Source: Mytilus trossulus (taxonomy: Eukaryota > Mollusca > Bivalvia > Mytilida > Mytilidae). From it: a stretch of 64,000 nt of DNA. The stretch covers positions 25,581,930 through 25,645,929 of the forward strand of contig NC_086376.1 of assembly GCF_036588685.1 (NCBI RefSeq). Reading direction: 5' to 3'. The notes beneath the pieces were generated by a model. It saw nothing but the letters and a program-made list of their open reading frames with translations. It was not told the DNA's origin and made no database searches. The position numbers and the translations under genes are program-made. Position 1 is the first letter of the stretch. Every line of letters starts with the position of its first letter. Positions 1 to 12,515 of this stretch are shown piece by piece.

Positions 1-938
1 AAACGTTGATGAATCGAAGGTCACATGACTAAATTATGTCTATGGGCTCATAACAAAATAACGTCAGCCAATCAGAAGACGCGTTACATCCAACATTAAA
101 TCATTTAACTCTCTTCTCAACATTGAGTAAATGCTGATAAAAGTTTCATGGTCGAAGTTGAGGAAATTTATGTTCTGTAATTTATTACATTGATTCGAAA
201 CAACGACACACAGACCGACGACAGGAAACATGCTTACACATCACAATATAGAAGGAAATGATAATCCAATATAAACCCTAGACAACACAACAGGTTGAAT
301 GCATGTGTTACGGAGAATTAACTGTTTCGGATTAACACGAAACACCCTTTGTTATTCCTGTTAAAATCCCTTGTGTCATACACATTTATAAAACTAAGTA
401 ACATCCGTATGGCGTGCAGGAACCACATTAATTAGACCATCATTTATTGCTTTACGTCCATTATCAGTTCTTTTCGAAGATTGAAGTGTTTTGTTGAGGG
501 CAATACATTTACTCAAGTATTTACTATACAAATCCTTGGTTTACTTATGAACTGTGTTTTTTGGTTTTTGTGTTGTTTTGGTGATATACACTTGATTATT
601 TGTACAATGTCGTTTTTGGGCAATGCAAGATTTACTTTTCATAAGTGATATATTATAATATTGATCCTGTTATGTTCAGATGCACAACAATGTAGGCCTA
701 ATGATTAATAGCTTTTAATGAAATTCAATTTTAACTGCACTGTTAAAGTAAACGTTTGAAACATGATAGGTTACACTAATTTCATCTTTTTTTCCACACA
801 TATATAACATCACGCTATTTTCAAAAAATATTCTTTTTAAACCTCTTATTGGTATTATACAGAATCTGAAACGCTTTGATATGAGTCAATTAGGTGTCTG
901 TCATGATCATGCGAAACGTTATTGGAAAGTTCATTCGA
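1..938. other. AT-rich stretch without recognised gene
   Basis: No exon, RNA gene or repeat family recognised on either strand. The text TATACAAATCCTTGG near 530 also occurs in the palindrome at 38488-38520, which may be a shared short repeat. Confidence 0.5.
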
Positions 939-1092
939 CTGGTTTGTAATGTTAGTGCGTATGTCTGATCTGTAATGTTGGTGTGTATGACTGATCTGTA
1001 ATGTTGGTGTGTATGACTGATCTGTAATGTTGGTGTGTATGACTGATCTGTAATGTTGGTGTGTATGACTGGTCTGTAATGTTGATGGTATG
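939..1092. repeat. 26-bp minisatellite, about 6 units
   Basis: The unit CTGATCTGTAATGTTGGTGT plus six more bases is repeated head to tail from 939 at exact 26-bp steps (939, 965, 991, 1017, 1043, 1069). The inner units are identical. The first (GGTTTG, TTAGTGCG) and the last (TTGATGG) are diverged, as is common at minisatellite edges. Any open frame across it (minus strand, SYTPTLQ-type repeats) is a by-product of the repeat. Confidence 0.93.
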
Positions 1093-2984
1093 AATTTTAC
1101 AGATGATGTTTTTCGGTTGATGACTGAAATCCTCCAAGAGTTTTACAACACTAGTAACAGTCTGTGATGCTCTTTGCCAGACAAAAGAATCACATTCCAT
1201 ACCTTTACTCAAGCAAGATATCTAATTTCTGGAAAAAAATTTAGAAGAATGTGTAACATAGCTGCTGTTCGGTTATTGCAAAGTGTGAATGAATGGCTGA
1301 TAATCTTGCTTATTTCTTCGAAGATTCAATTGAACAATTATCAATGCTCAATGGTCAACTGAATACAATTTATGAGAGTGTGCAAAAAGTATCTCCATCT
1401 TACTGTGAAAGAAAGAAGCTGAGGAACACCCAATCCCTTATAACACCGTCTTGGCCAAAAGCAGCCTCCTTACCATAAAGAAAATCAAAACCTCCAGCAT
1501 TTGGAGGATAGTATCTCGATAAAGGCAAAAGTAGTCCTTTGCATAATACCCTTATCTTTATTGAAGGAAGAAGAGCTAATTATTTAGACTCTTTTCTTGT
1601 TATCTACCAAGTCAGAACTAACTTAATATATATAGAATAATAGGTAGTTTCGTTTTTGATACTGACTATATCATGTGGAATATCTAGACGAGCCCGTTAT
1701 TATGTTAATCGGTAATTATGACGTCATACAATGTATTGCCTAATATTTTTAGTGATACAGCCAGTACGTTGAAAATATTAGGCAGTTAAATCAAAGGATA
1801 ATATACTAATTACCGATAAAAAGAAAATATCAATAAAATGAAATTAAAAGTCTTTGACATTATTGATAAACATAACAAATCATCATAATTTCAATTGTCC
1901 TCACATTGATGAGATTTGTAATGGATAAGTTTGTTTGTCAAACAAATGCGTATTGTTCATAACAGGGTCCATTGGAGATCATTAGGAAGAATAGATTTTG
2001 TTTTTTTAATATCACTTTCAACCATCTAATTTTTATGAACATTAACATTACTCTCATGTTTCATATTATAACTATATATACATAAGAAGGCCATGAGGAG
2101 TTTGTCAAGGATTATGTTAATACAATAATATATGTAAGTTTCTACAAGTGGTTGTTGAGACGAGTTAAGATTGAACTCTCTTTCCGAAACATAAAATTAA
2201 AAATACCCAGGTCAGCTCAGTTTGAATGTAAAAGGGACATGCACAAATAAAATTATCAGCAAGACCTTAGTTCCGTTTGCAGATTAGGAACCAGTCACCC
2301 AAAATTAGTTATGATAACCTGTTTGGGAATGATAGTTCAGTTAAGATGTAAATGAGTAAACAAAATCAGTTTTTATAAATCATAAAACATTGAAAGTAGA
2401 TTGTTTAGATAAATATAGGATGTTTTGTTCAGGAACTTTTCCACCAAAGTCGTAAACTTTGGATATTTAGATTTTTTGGTTTCATGCATCACTGAAGAGA
2501 CATTTGAATTTCGAAATGTGCATTGAGATCAGAAAACCTAGCATAATTTATGTTATTACTTTATCTTTCTGAAAACGGCATCTTGTGATTATTCCCACCT
2601 CATTTTAAAACAATCATGTATCCAAAAAAAGTTCCATACCAAATGCATGTTATGTTATCATTCGAATATTATAACTGAATAATGTGACGGCTATTTCGCA
2701 CGGAACCAGATGTTGATATGGTATAAGGTATATTGTATTTTCCAATTTATTCGAAAGTTATTTCATCCTTTTTACCAGTTTACTGAATACTGGTTTACTA
2801 TTTATACATACTTGCTTAATCCTGTTGACCCTTGGTGGAGTTTTCTTAGACAACTAGCGACAATTCTTCACTTTGCCTCTCCAGATCATGCTACTTGTTA
2901 CCTTCTTTGCATATTCTAATACTCTGATTCTGACCTGACCAATCTGCAGTTACTCGTAAACACTTTGTGTTTATCTCAGAGGCA
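1093..2984. other. stretch without recognised gene
   Basis: A 61-codon plus-strand frame at 1293-1478 looks mildly protein-like but has no recognised family or splice partner. A palindromic CRE-type site ATGACGTCAT lies at 1718-1727. Nothing else stands out. Confidence 0.4.
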
Positions 2985-3195
2985 GAAAAAAGCAACCTCA
3001 AAGTGAGAGGGTTAGCACTATAAAACCAGGTTAAATCCACCATTTTCTACATTTGAAAATGCCTGTACCAAGTCAGGAATATGAGAGTTCTTGTCCATTC
3101 GTTTTTGGTGCCTTTTGTTATTTGATTTTGCCATGTGATTATGGACATTTCGAATTGATTTTCCTCTAAGCTCAGTATTTTTGTGATTTAATTTC
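2985..3195 (+). repeat. dispersed repeat family C (CTGTACCAAGTCAGG)
   Basis: A copy of a short interspersed family that recurs here in both orientations: forward at about 23645, 33515, 48645 and 59265; reverse at about 10585, 16805, 37695, 57895 and 61775. Hallmarks in order are a stretch on AGTGAGAGGTTTAGC, ATAAAACCAGGTT, TTTGAAAATGCCTGTACC, AAGTCAGGAATATGAC, CCATTCGTTT, GATTTTGCC, and the end GTTCAGTATTTTTGTG. No coding capacity. I know this as a common mussel repeat; its class is not certain. Confidence 0.8.
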
Positions 3196-4464
3196 TTATT
3201 GTGTCTTAACTAAGGAACCAAGTCCATCCCACTTAATTTCAATCACAACGTCCAGATTCCATGATTAAGAATGATGTAATACATAGACAACCTGTTTGTT
3301 AAGGGAAAAAAATATAAGTATGAAAATAATTACTTTTCTAATTTTTTCTTAATTTTGCATCTAGTTTCTCCGATTTTGACAACACCCGTAGTCAGGTAAT
3401 GTTCATATTCTTTAGAGTCATATTATATAATCAACATAGTTTAATATTCCACAAATATAACCCATTATAGAAATTAAAAAGCTTGGGTTTTGTATGGAAT
3501 AATGATGCATAACCTAAAACAAAAAACGCATATTGTGTTTATACAATTCCAGGAGGAATAATTCTCTTTATATTAAAACACTGCTAATAAACTACATGTA
3601 TTCGTTTAATATATTTGTTTAAAACATTTAATTTAACTAAATTTGATAATGCCAATAACACAATAGAAGATACCCAAAAAGTAGGTGGGCTTTACTTTTT
3701 CTACGCGTTGTGGTCTCATACCGTTATGAGGAAATAAGATTCAAATTATTTTTGTCACATTTTCCTCTGTTGTTTATGAAATTACCTGTAATAACTGAAT
3801 TAACTGTGATGTACATATGCAATCTTCTATTTCATGTCATAAAAAAAAGAAACGAGCGCAGATTAAACACTAATTTTTAAATCATTTCTATTGTTGCCTT
3901 ACTTGTGTCGAGAATTGGATTTAGCTTTCAGAGATTCTGATTCTATAGGCGAAAAGTTAAGATGCTTTTTTATTAGCATCTGTATTTTATTTAGGTCGGA
4001 TTATAGCTGATTCCGTTTCCTGTTAATCCGGATGATTCAAAACTTGTCCGGTCTGTCTACCTTAATCTTTGACCAATTAATGTTTGAACTGCTTCAACTC
4101 ATATTTCTTCGATTTTTTGAGAACTTGAGATTTATCACAAGAAAAAGTATCATAAATTGATCATTTCGTACTTAATCCCAGAAAGTTTAACATTCGATGA
4201 GAATGTTCTAGAGTGCCATTAAAAGGTAAAGAATTATTGTGGGACACACTTAAAGCTTATGCTATGAAATAATTGCAATAAAATACCAAACGACGTAGAA
4301 CAATCCAAAGTGTTTCCTTGTTTAAGCATTAAATGTGTCTCTGAATATCTCGTTATTTCTTACTATTTTATTTACGTTTGGTACTATTTGTAGTACATTT
4401 ATAGTGCAAATGTTGACTTTTAATACATTTGCAATCCCATGCATATATTTATCGTTAAGAACTT
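3196..4464. other. stretch without recognised gene
   Basis: AT-rich sequence with no recognised feature. Confidence 0.4.
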
Positions 4465-5025
4465 TTTTTAATTCCCATGCATGTTTGTCCGTTACTTGAT
4501 TCTTTTTTTCAACTGACATATGTATTCTGTCTTCCTATTCTGTTTTTTCCCTTTGTTCTGTTTTCTTTATTATAGATTTTTTTAATTCAGAGACCTAGAT
4601 TCTTCAAAGATAAAAATTAAAAGTAAGATGTTTTGCAGGAGGTTGCATGATTTTTAGATGTTGAAAAGCATTTAGGCACCCTTTATGTTGAGATTTTATC
4701 TAGTCTTTCTCTTGTCTTGTCATACCACATTCTTTTAACTTCAATTCATGTTTGTCCGTAACTGATTTTTTTGTTTGAGCTAAAAATGTACACTGCTTTC
4801 TTATTCAGTATTTTTCTTAGTTTAGGTTTAACTTATTCTTTTAAAGCTGTTTTGATGATTATAGACTGTTTTCAGTGCAGGGACCAACATTCTTTAAAGA
4901 TAAAAATCAATTTAAAGTAAGATGTTTTGAAGAGGTTGAATGATTTTTGAGATGTTGAAAATCATTTAGGTGCCACTCTTTGAGGTTAAGATTTTATCTA
5001 GTCAATTAATTGTCTTGTCATTCTA
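4465..5025. repeat. diverged direct duplication, period about 267 bp
   Basis: 4465-4730 and 4733-5025 align as direct copies: CATGTTTGTCCGT at 4480 and 4747, AAAGATAAAAATTAA or -CAA, AGTAAGATGTTTTG, GGTTG(C/A)ATGATTTTT, GATGTTGAAAA, CATTTAGG, GATTTTATCTAGTC and TTGTCTTGTCAT recur in the same order. Similarity is moderate, with small indels. No open frame is conserved between the copies, so this looks like non-coding tandem duplication. Confidence 0.8.
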
Positions 5026-7679
5026 GTATACATGCAAAGTCGAATATTTATACGAATAAGAAATACTTAGCTGTCTATAACTATGTAGTACTAAACTGAA
5101 TGTTAATGTTCTTCTATACTGATATTTTAACTAAAAAAAATGATATATAAACGAAGCCAAGCAATTACATTTTTTTTAAAACTCCCCATGCCAATAGGAA
5201 TCTCACTCATAATCATTCCTAACGTTCCTAGTTTAAGGAGATGTTTTATGGATCAATGCCATCAATTAATAGAAAAACAATTTAAATCACTAACTTAAAT
5301 GAGATCGCTAGATGAAAATTTACCTTGAATATTTATATAGAAATAGTGTTCATATGATTAAAATTTTGTATTATCAGAAGTTATACAAAGGGGAACAACC
5401 AGTTCCGCATTTCATAGAATACAAATTATGCTACAGTTTTATGAGTTAATTTACATTTCGTTATACATAGTTCGTCAAAGAAGTTTGTAAATATGTCATC
5501 ATATTACAGGTAATCATAAGTGTCCAGTGCAGGTGTTATATTTTCGAAAATGCAAGGTCAATTCAAAATTTCTGTCATATAAAGACTTTTTCATATAAAA
5601 AGGTGTTTATTTAAAGCAAAATACATTCCAGGCGAAAATTATTTTTATGTGCAATTCTACTAGATACAAAGCAACGACTAAAGTCTCTCTTGACATCTTG
5701 TTTTTACATACGATTTGCTTTTTGTATTTAACGGTAAAGCTGCAAGAGCTGAATACAAATGTGAGATTATTCTTTCTACGTAGATCTGAATATTTTTATT
5801 ACACGATGAGTTTTGAAGTGAATTTATTTGACAAAGGGAAGTAATTTGGTTAAAAAGTGTTTAATAATAGAATCAAATCGGTAATTGGCAAATGGACTAT
5901 TGGTATCATCATTATTTTGTTATGTTTTCATTTGAACATGCGTTCACTACGGCTGCCTTTTGAATATTGCTTATATATGAACAGACGGGCTGGACTTGTA
6001 TGTAGCATAAAGCATACCAAGTGTTTGTTATTTAATATATATCACTGGTCATTTTATTTGTCATTAGTATGTCAGTATTATTCGTTTTGATTTGTTTCCT
6101 TCGTATTCCATTCGTGTTGTCCTCTCCCATGTCAATGTTAGGTAAACTACTGTTGATAATGTTTGGTTAAGATTTTCCAGATAAAGTTAAAACAATTCTG
6201 AAACTGATTGACAACTTCATGTGAAAATCTTTCTTATTGTAAGAATGTAGTTTATTCTTTCACATCTGTTGGTGTTTTTTTTCTATCAATGACAGATTAG
6301 TTTTGCAATCTCTTTTTTTTATTATCATTTTATATGTTAAATGTGTTCATACGTCTTTGCAGTTACTGAATATATTGTTCTTGTATATGGGGCATTCATC
6401 ATTTTCTTGTTTTTTGTTTAAACATCCGTTTTCGGTTTTTCGAGGGCTTGTTTATTATGGGGATTGTTCTTCAATTCAAACTGCCTATACATAAAGTTAA
6501 ATTTGTACGTTGATTAACTTACTTTTGCGTTTCACTATATAAGGTTTAGTAAACTAGATCAAAATCGTCACCCCTTAGACCATTCTGTACTCTTTTCTTT
6601 CAGATTCCTCTCATTTTGTTCTTTTCACTTATCATCATCTACTTTATTTAGTTGTCATATTTTTATCTTTTTGACATATTATCCGTGTATTCATTTAATG
6701 ACTACAAATGAACATCTGATCTTGTTTTAACGGACGCTATTGCATTTTTTTAAACAAATATGTCCTATCCATATACCCTAGTAAGCACTTTATATGTGTT
6801 ACTAGGATCATGTGCATTGTTATTGCCAAATTCAATACTGGACTTCAGTTGATACAGTCCTTGTTATTTCATAAAACTCATGATTTTGATTTGTTAAGGT
6901 TCACTATTTACACACCTTAATTTGTGATGGGATTAAGTTCAAAAACCATATCATCTAATTCAATCAGTTATTTGTTTGGCTAGGCAATACTGTATCTGGA
7001 TTTTTTCCATGTGAGTGTGCGACCTTTTCTCTCGTACCACTGTTAAATTGAAAGGACAAGACATTCAATAAAGTTCATCCTGCTGCAGAGTATTTGTAAT
7101 GTTAATACTCATGTTGACTTCATGTCATCGCGTAATAGTCCATGATTATATCTTTTATTTTAGTTTAATGAGGATCTTGTTCAAATATTTCTATTTGAAA
7201 ACAGAAGTTAGAAATTATCTACTATACCCTTATGATTCTGAGTTATCTATCTTTGATTGCTTTAAATGAAGACTCAAATCAATTTATCAATTACATATGC
7301 ATACTATTTATGGCGATCAATCTTTTTTTTACGTCGTCGATTAATTGCACGAAAATGTTTTCATTCAATGCTAAACATATGTAAAATTTATCGAGATCCA
7401 CAGCTTTTCTTTTCTTGAACAATATGCTAAGAATGTTATTTATTATAGCATAATGAACATCAACATCAACATACTGAACACTTTTCTGCTAAACATTCTC
7501 AACAGTTTTTAAAAGACATTTAGATCGTTAGCACTAGAAATATCAAATATATTTAGCTTGTTTTGAACGTGTCAACAATTGGTTTAACATCAGTGTTTAT
7601 GGAAGTTCTGAGTATCTTATCGGTTTTTTTTTACAGTTGCATATATCAGTCTATCAATTTTAGCTGGTGGCCGTAAAAT
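5026..7679. other. stretch without recognised gene
   Basis: No exon or known repeat family seen. Small open frames at 5647-6090 and 6303-6494 have hydrophobic, AT-driven composition and no family signature. Confidence 0.4.
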
Positions 7680-7855
7680 CTTTGAGTCAATTTCACTATT
7701 CCTCTGGAGTCAATTTCACTATTAATACCTCTGGAGTCAATTTCACCGAAAAAAACTTTCAACTTAGATCACTTAGATTGATCGTAAGTATACTGTGAAA
7801 TTTATGACTTACGATCACTCTAATTTGTATTTTTTTTTGTGAAACCGACTCCAGA
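7680..7855. repeat. short tandem repeat leading into a hairpin
   Basis: GAGTCAATTTCAC occurs three times (near 7684, 7709 and 7735), preceded by CCTCTG in the last two. From 7728 the text CTCTGGAGTCAATTTCAC...GATCGTAAG is followed, after about 19 bases, by its imperfect reverse complement CTTACGATC...GTGAAACCGACTCCAGA ending near 7855. The whole is a fold-back of roughly 130 bp, resembling a small palindromic MITE. Confidence 0.75.
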
Positions 7856-8129
7856 ACTCTGTTTGAACAATTTTTGTGTCACCTTTTTCATGAAGTCCGT
7901 ATAATGTTAACAAACACGTACGTAACGTATCAATTTTGCTGTGAAACCGGTAAACGATGGAAATAAGGTATGTTTATGATGAAAATTGAAGTTGACAATA
8001 TGAACCCTTAAATCATTTCGTTTTTCGTAGTATTATAGTGAGTATTATCAATTGTAGCATAAGTGTTGTCAGTAAATATAATTCATGATGTTTGTCTAAT
8101 AAAACACAACTGTTTATCCATCAGCCTAT

Positions 8130-8268
8130 CAATGTTGTGTCGTTGTTCTCTTATATTTAATGTCTTTCCCTCAGTTATAGTTTGTTACCCCGATTATGTT
8201 TTTGTCCATCGATTTATGAGATTTGAACAGCGGTATACTACTGTTGCCTTTATCTATCAAACTTGACA
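8130..8268 (-). repeat. dispersed repeat family D (GAACAGCGGTATACTACTG)
   Basis: Reverse-orientation copy of a family also at 13780 and 51090 (same orientation) and 39030, 42895 and 59440 (opposite). It carries TCGTTGTTCTCTTATATTTA, CCTCAGTT, TTTGTTACCCCGATT, CGATTTATGAGATTTGAACA and GCGGTATACTACTGTTGCC. It directly abuts a family B copy, an arrangement seen elsewhere in the window. Confidence 0.75.
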
Positions 8269-8565
8269 TAAAAGATGGACGAAAGATACCAGTAGGACAT
8301 TCAAATTCTTAAATCGAAAATAAACTGATAACGCCATAGCTGAAAAAATAAAGATGAACAGACAAAACATAGTACACAAAACACAATATAAAAAAATAAA
8401 GACTTAGCAACACGAACCCCACAAAATACTGGGAGCGATCGCAGGTGCTCTGGAAGGGTAAGCCTATCTTGCTCCACATGAGACGACCGTCTTGCTGCTC
8501 AGGTTAGTTAAAAAAAAACCGGTAATACGTCTTATTTGGTAAGTCACATTGTGTAAAGGATACGG
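8269..8565 (+). repeat. dispersed repeat family B, forward copy of an inverted pair
   Basis: Begins GACGAAAGATACCAGTAGGA and continues through AAATAAACTGATAACGCCAT, AGCAACACGAACCCCAC, GGTGCTCTGGAAGGGTAAGC and CTTATTTGGTAAGTCACATT. The reverse complement of the same order lies at 9000-9290, so the two copies form a long, imperfect inverted repeat around about 430 bases. Further copies are at 15525 (forward), 28355 (forward), 20790 and 29990 (reverse). Confidence 0.8.
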
Positions 8566-8999
8566 ATATATCGTACAAATTGGGAGATATATACTCCATA
8601 TGCAGGAGCTAAATAACCAAACAAAGTTTCCAAGTTTTGACTTGCATGCTACATAAGTTCAACTGTAAGTCTGTAATTTTTTTTATGACAATAGAGATTT
8701 TTTCAGCTTTTAAAATGGAAATTTTTCATTTCTATGTAGAAACATTCCAGCACCGCCTACATACAGAGCATATTTCTCTCAGTTGATACAATATTGCAGG
8801 GCCTGTATTTCCTAACATGATTTGCTTGATAGAGGGTGCTTGTTCACAAAGAGGATATTAAACAAAGATTTCCAAGTGGTAGTTGAAATTATCCCTCCGA
8901 AAGTTTAAAAAACACCATCATTAGTTGCGGCTTGGTTTACAGTAATGGAATATTAGTTGCGTAGATGATAACAGATATATTCCGAAAGTCATAAGTACA

Positions 9000-9290
9000 A
9001 TACCGTCCCCTTTTCCCAATGTGACTTATCGATTAAGACTTATTACCGCGTTTGTGCTAACATGAATAACACGACACGTGCCACATGTGCAGCATAATCT
9101 GCTTACCCTTCCATTGCACTCCAAATCACCCCAATTTTTGGTTGGGTGAGTGTTGCTTAGTCTTTAGTTTTCTATGTTGTGCTTTGTGTACTTTTGTTTG
9201 TCTGTTTATCTTTTATTTAGAAATAGCGTTGTCAGTTTATTTTCAACTGATGAGTAAGGGTGACCCTCTGGTATCTTTTACATTTCTTGT
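9000..9290 (-). repeat. dispersed repeat family B, reverse copy of an inverted pair
   Basis: Runs CAATGTGACTTATCG, GTGCCACATGTGCAGCATAA, CTGCTTACCCTTCCA, TTTCTATGTTGTGCTTTGTG, GCGTTGTCAGTTTATTTTCA and CCTCTGGTATCTTTT, the reverse complement of the copy at 8269-8565. Open frames here are remnants of the repeat, not genes. Confidence 0.8.
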
Positions 9291-9594
9291 TAAATATCAA
9301 ACATACAATGTAAATATCATTATCGCCACAATACATCAAATGAAAGAATGAATTACCTGCCTAAATGTGTAGAAAAAAAATACTATTAAAATAAGATAAC
9401 CAAAACAAATAACCAGAATGTTTTTTTCTTTTCGCATATACCATACCGCTCATTTATCATCTATTTTATATCTGCATTCAATCATAAAGTATTATCATGT
9501 GATCCTCAATTATATTCCTCAAATAAAAATATACTGATGGTATACGAACTATTGTCTTTAAATGATATATTATTCTGGACTGGCTGAGTTAAGC

Positions 9595-9722
9595 ATTCCG
9601 AAAGTAATGAATAAATTGTGATAAAAACAAACCGAATTGCCGATCAATTTACCCGTGAACTAGAATCAATGACCACGCTCGCTTTATTATTTATCCTTTA
9701 ATGTCTTCATCAATGATCCGCC
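9595..9722. repeat. unnamed dispersed repeat, copy 1
   Basis: GAAAGTAATGAATAAATTGT...CCGATCAATTTACCC...CTAGAATCAATGACCACG...TTTATCCTTTAATGTCTTCA...AATGATCCGCC aligns over about 125 bp with 18831-18955, in the same orientation and with scattered substitutions. The downstream text differs between the two copies. Confidence 0.7.
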
Positions 9723-10286
9723 TGTGTATGGTTCCTTTAAACTGATATACACTGATAACGGCTTTATGCATTGTGAATTAACACAAGAGTCGTCTTCAAG
9801 TCGGTTTCTTACACGTATGACGGAAAATCAGATACAATCTTATTTATGTCGTAAATTTATATGGCACAATGTTATCCCCACCCTGGGAAATATTAAAACG
9901 TTCTATCTATATCTTACACCACAATGGAATAAAACCTTACTGTAGACTGCACTTTCATTTAAACGAGGCTATTGTTCCTTATTGATAGAATAAAATTGTC
10001 TGATGGCATTAGCATTCCTTAATCTCATCAGCTTTAACTAGTATTGCTTTGCTCTAAATTACGTTTTAGAGTCATAACGACTCTCGTATGTCTTTTTCGT
10101 TTCTCTTAATTATTGACGATACAGACAAATAAAATGAGGTTTTGTAATATAGAAAACTTCCCGTATTTAAGAGCTCTTCCTTCGCAATCATTCTGAATAG
10201 TTTTTAATTTCGGAATTGATAGAATTGTGCACTATTTTCTGTATGACACTGTTATACTGAGTCCGTTTTTTTTTATATTATACATC

Positions 10287-10499
10287 ATACCGTATAGCGG
10301 GTTATTTTCGCGGAGGTCAAATTTCGCTGAATATTATATACGAAATATTTTGGCGGTTATTATTTTGGCGAATTCAATGTTTTATCTATACCTTTGCACG
10401 TGCACTTTTAAATTTGCGGAATTTATTTTGTCGGTTTTGTTCTATCCGTTAAAATAAGCAAACATTTACACCCCGCGAAAATAACCCGCTATACGGTAT
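10287..10499. mobile_element. 213-bp MITE with 27-bp terminal inverted repeats
   Basis: The left end starts ATACCGTATAGCGGGTTATT and the right end is its exact reverse complement for 27 bases (10287-10313 and 10473-10499, GCGAAAATAACCCGCTATAC near the end). The inside is rich in TTTCGCG or TTGGCG-type words and has no coding capacity. TA at both borders is compatible with TA target duplication. Elements with this end sequence are common in bivalve genomes as I recall; the transposase superfamily is not shown here. Confidence 0.88.
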
Positions 10500-10584
10500 A
10501 TGAATAAATGGAAAATACAACTAGATAAAATACTGGTACAAACTCATTATACATTAAAGGTATATGGTATGGCAGTCTGATATA

Positions 10585-10800
10585 GAAAAAAAATACTGAA
10601 CTCAGAAGAAAATCAAATCGGAAAGTCGCTAATCACATGGCAAAATCAAATGGCAAAACACATAGAAAATGAATGGACAAGAACTGTCATATTACTGCCT
10701 TGGTACAGGCATTTTCAAATGTGGAATATGGTGGGTTACACTTTGTTTTATAGCGCTAAACCTCTCACTTTGTTGACAGTCTCCTCAAATTCCGTTTAAT
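10585..10800 (-). repeat. dispersed repeat family C, reverse copy
   Basis: Reads AATACTGAACTCAGAAGAAA, GGAAAGTCGCTAATCACATG, GGACAAGAACTGTCATATTA, GGTACAGGCATTTTCAAATG and TTTTATAGCGCTAAACCTCT, the reverse complement of the order at 2985-3195. Confidence 0.8.
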
Positions 10801-12009
10801 TTCAATGATGCGTATACTAAACGAACATAATAAATAGAATAGTGAACTGAACAATCACTATCAATGTGACGCTGTTTTTTAAACATAGCATCTAATACAT
10901 GTTTTTATTTTTCTAGTTTTGTGGCAAATCAATTTAGTTGTACGAACAATTTTCTCAATTAACTTATAACTGATAATCGGGGATTAACAAATATGACAGC
11001 TGTCCACTTGAACGGGGTATTACTCAAGTTGTGTGATATAAAATGCTTATTCAATGTACCAGACGATCTGAAATATCTAAAGGAATGATTATGGTTACAG
11101 ATAATGCAATGAAAGAAAATAACCACTTGAGTAAGTTTTCATCTAACGTTATTCATTTAAAAACATCATAAATTGAATCATGAGTTTGACTATCCCTCTG
11201 GAATCTTTTGATCCTCTTTCAAAGCGAGAGTCCTTGTATAAAGTCTTCGGCATCCTATAGAAAGCGTATTTCTTCTAGGATTTGCAATATTACTTCACTT
11301 TAAAGAAACGTGGTACTGAGCCAGTCGAAAATATTGTTTTACCTTTTTATTTTCCTAAAATGTCTATCGTTAGAGCTACATTACAAAATCCTTTATAAAA
11401 TAAGTAAATCTTAAGTTTACAATTTTTGTTGACTTTGTGCATTCGTTTGGTTTTTTTCTCTTTTTTTGCGGTTTTATTGTCCGTTTTTTATCGACTTATG
11501 AGTTTTGAATGTTCACTATTTTTTTTTCACCTGATCTTTTATATAGTCTGGTATTCTCACTGTTTTTATTTGATATAAGTATATATACAGGGCCTGTTGA
11601 TAACAACGAATAATCTTACTGTTTAAAGAGTTTTTATCGTTTTCAACATGTGAAAAAACATATTTCTTTCACCTAAGTTCAAAAGAAAGACGTATTCAAA
11701 AAATTCACAAGAAGATGAATAAAATATAACCTATTATTGTTACAGCGTATAAGTGATACATATGTATAACATCAAAATGAATGAAGTTTTTCAGTGATTT
11801 TTTTTATTGTTAGCATTTTTTTTCTTCAAAACATTTGAAATAACCAATTTTATGTTATACCTTGATCTAATGATATTTTTCAACATAAACACTTTTTCAC
11901 AGATACATTTTTAACCTATTGTTGATCAAATTTTTGTCCTGTTGTTAAAAGAAACATGATGTAAATAAGAATTGTATTCATACCAGGTCTATCATAACAG
12001 TGGAAAGAC
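10801..12009. other. stretch without recognised gene
   Basis: No coding exon seen. The part at 11440-11520 (TTTTTATCGACTTATGAGTT, GAATGTTCACTAT) resembles a degraded end of repeat family B or D. Confidence 0.35.
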
Positions 12010-12400
12010 ATACTTTTGAATGAACTATCAGTCCTACATAACATATAATTCTTTGTCTGCAATAAATAGTCTTAAAACATTAACACACAATAATTTACCC
12101 GGCAAATGTAGAATTGTCTCATTCTTTGTTATATCATTACGATTACAACGACTTCATTATCCTCCTCCTATATCTCTTAATTGTTAAGAATACTTACAGA
12201 GACATTTATATCTAGTTGTTTATATCTGGCTAAAGTAATATGATGTGATGAAATACGCCTTTTAAGGTTATAAATAGAGAATTGTTAGGGGAAAAGTTCA
12301 TCGAAGCAACCAGGTTTATAACTTGGTATTACAAATACGGGTTCGATTTGCGTATAAAGTTTTGGTGCACTTGAATCAAATCAGTAAGAAAGCCAAGCCA
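12010..12400. repeat. duplicated segment, copy A (uninterrupted)
   Basis: Aligns with copy B, which is split into 12619-12769 and 13393-13640. Shared landmarks in order: GAACTATCA, AACATAT(A/C)A, TTGTCTG, GTCT(T/A)AAACAT, CCG(G/C)CAAATGTA, CATTCTT(T/C)GTTATAT, CTCCTATA, TAAGAATACTTA, GAGACAT, ATGTGATGAAAT and ACTTGGTATT. The 3' part (ACCAGG to AAAGCCAAGCC) is a very diverged relative of repeat family A. Copy A carries no foldback insert and so preserves the empty insertion site, near 12155-12165. Confidence 0.8.
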
Positions 12401-12515
12401 ATACTCAGTATAACTCTTTATTGTTTACCTGAAATAGATGATTTTTCAATACTTACAGTACGTTATGCAGATGTTGTTTTGTTTTATAAATCTTTGAAAC
12501 CGCAAACTGATATTG

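Noticed and set aside
1293..1478. 61-codon plus-strand frame starting MADNLAYFFEDSIEQLSML
   Set aside because: Composition is mildly protein-like, but there is no recognised family, no upstream coding exon and no conserved splice context; too short to support as a gene.
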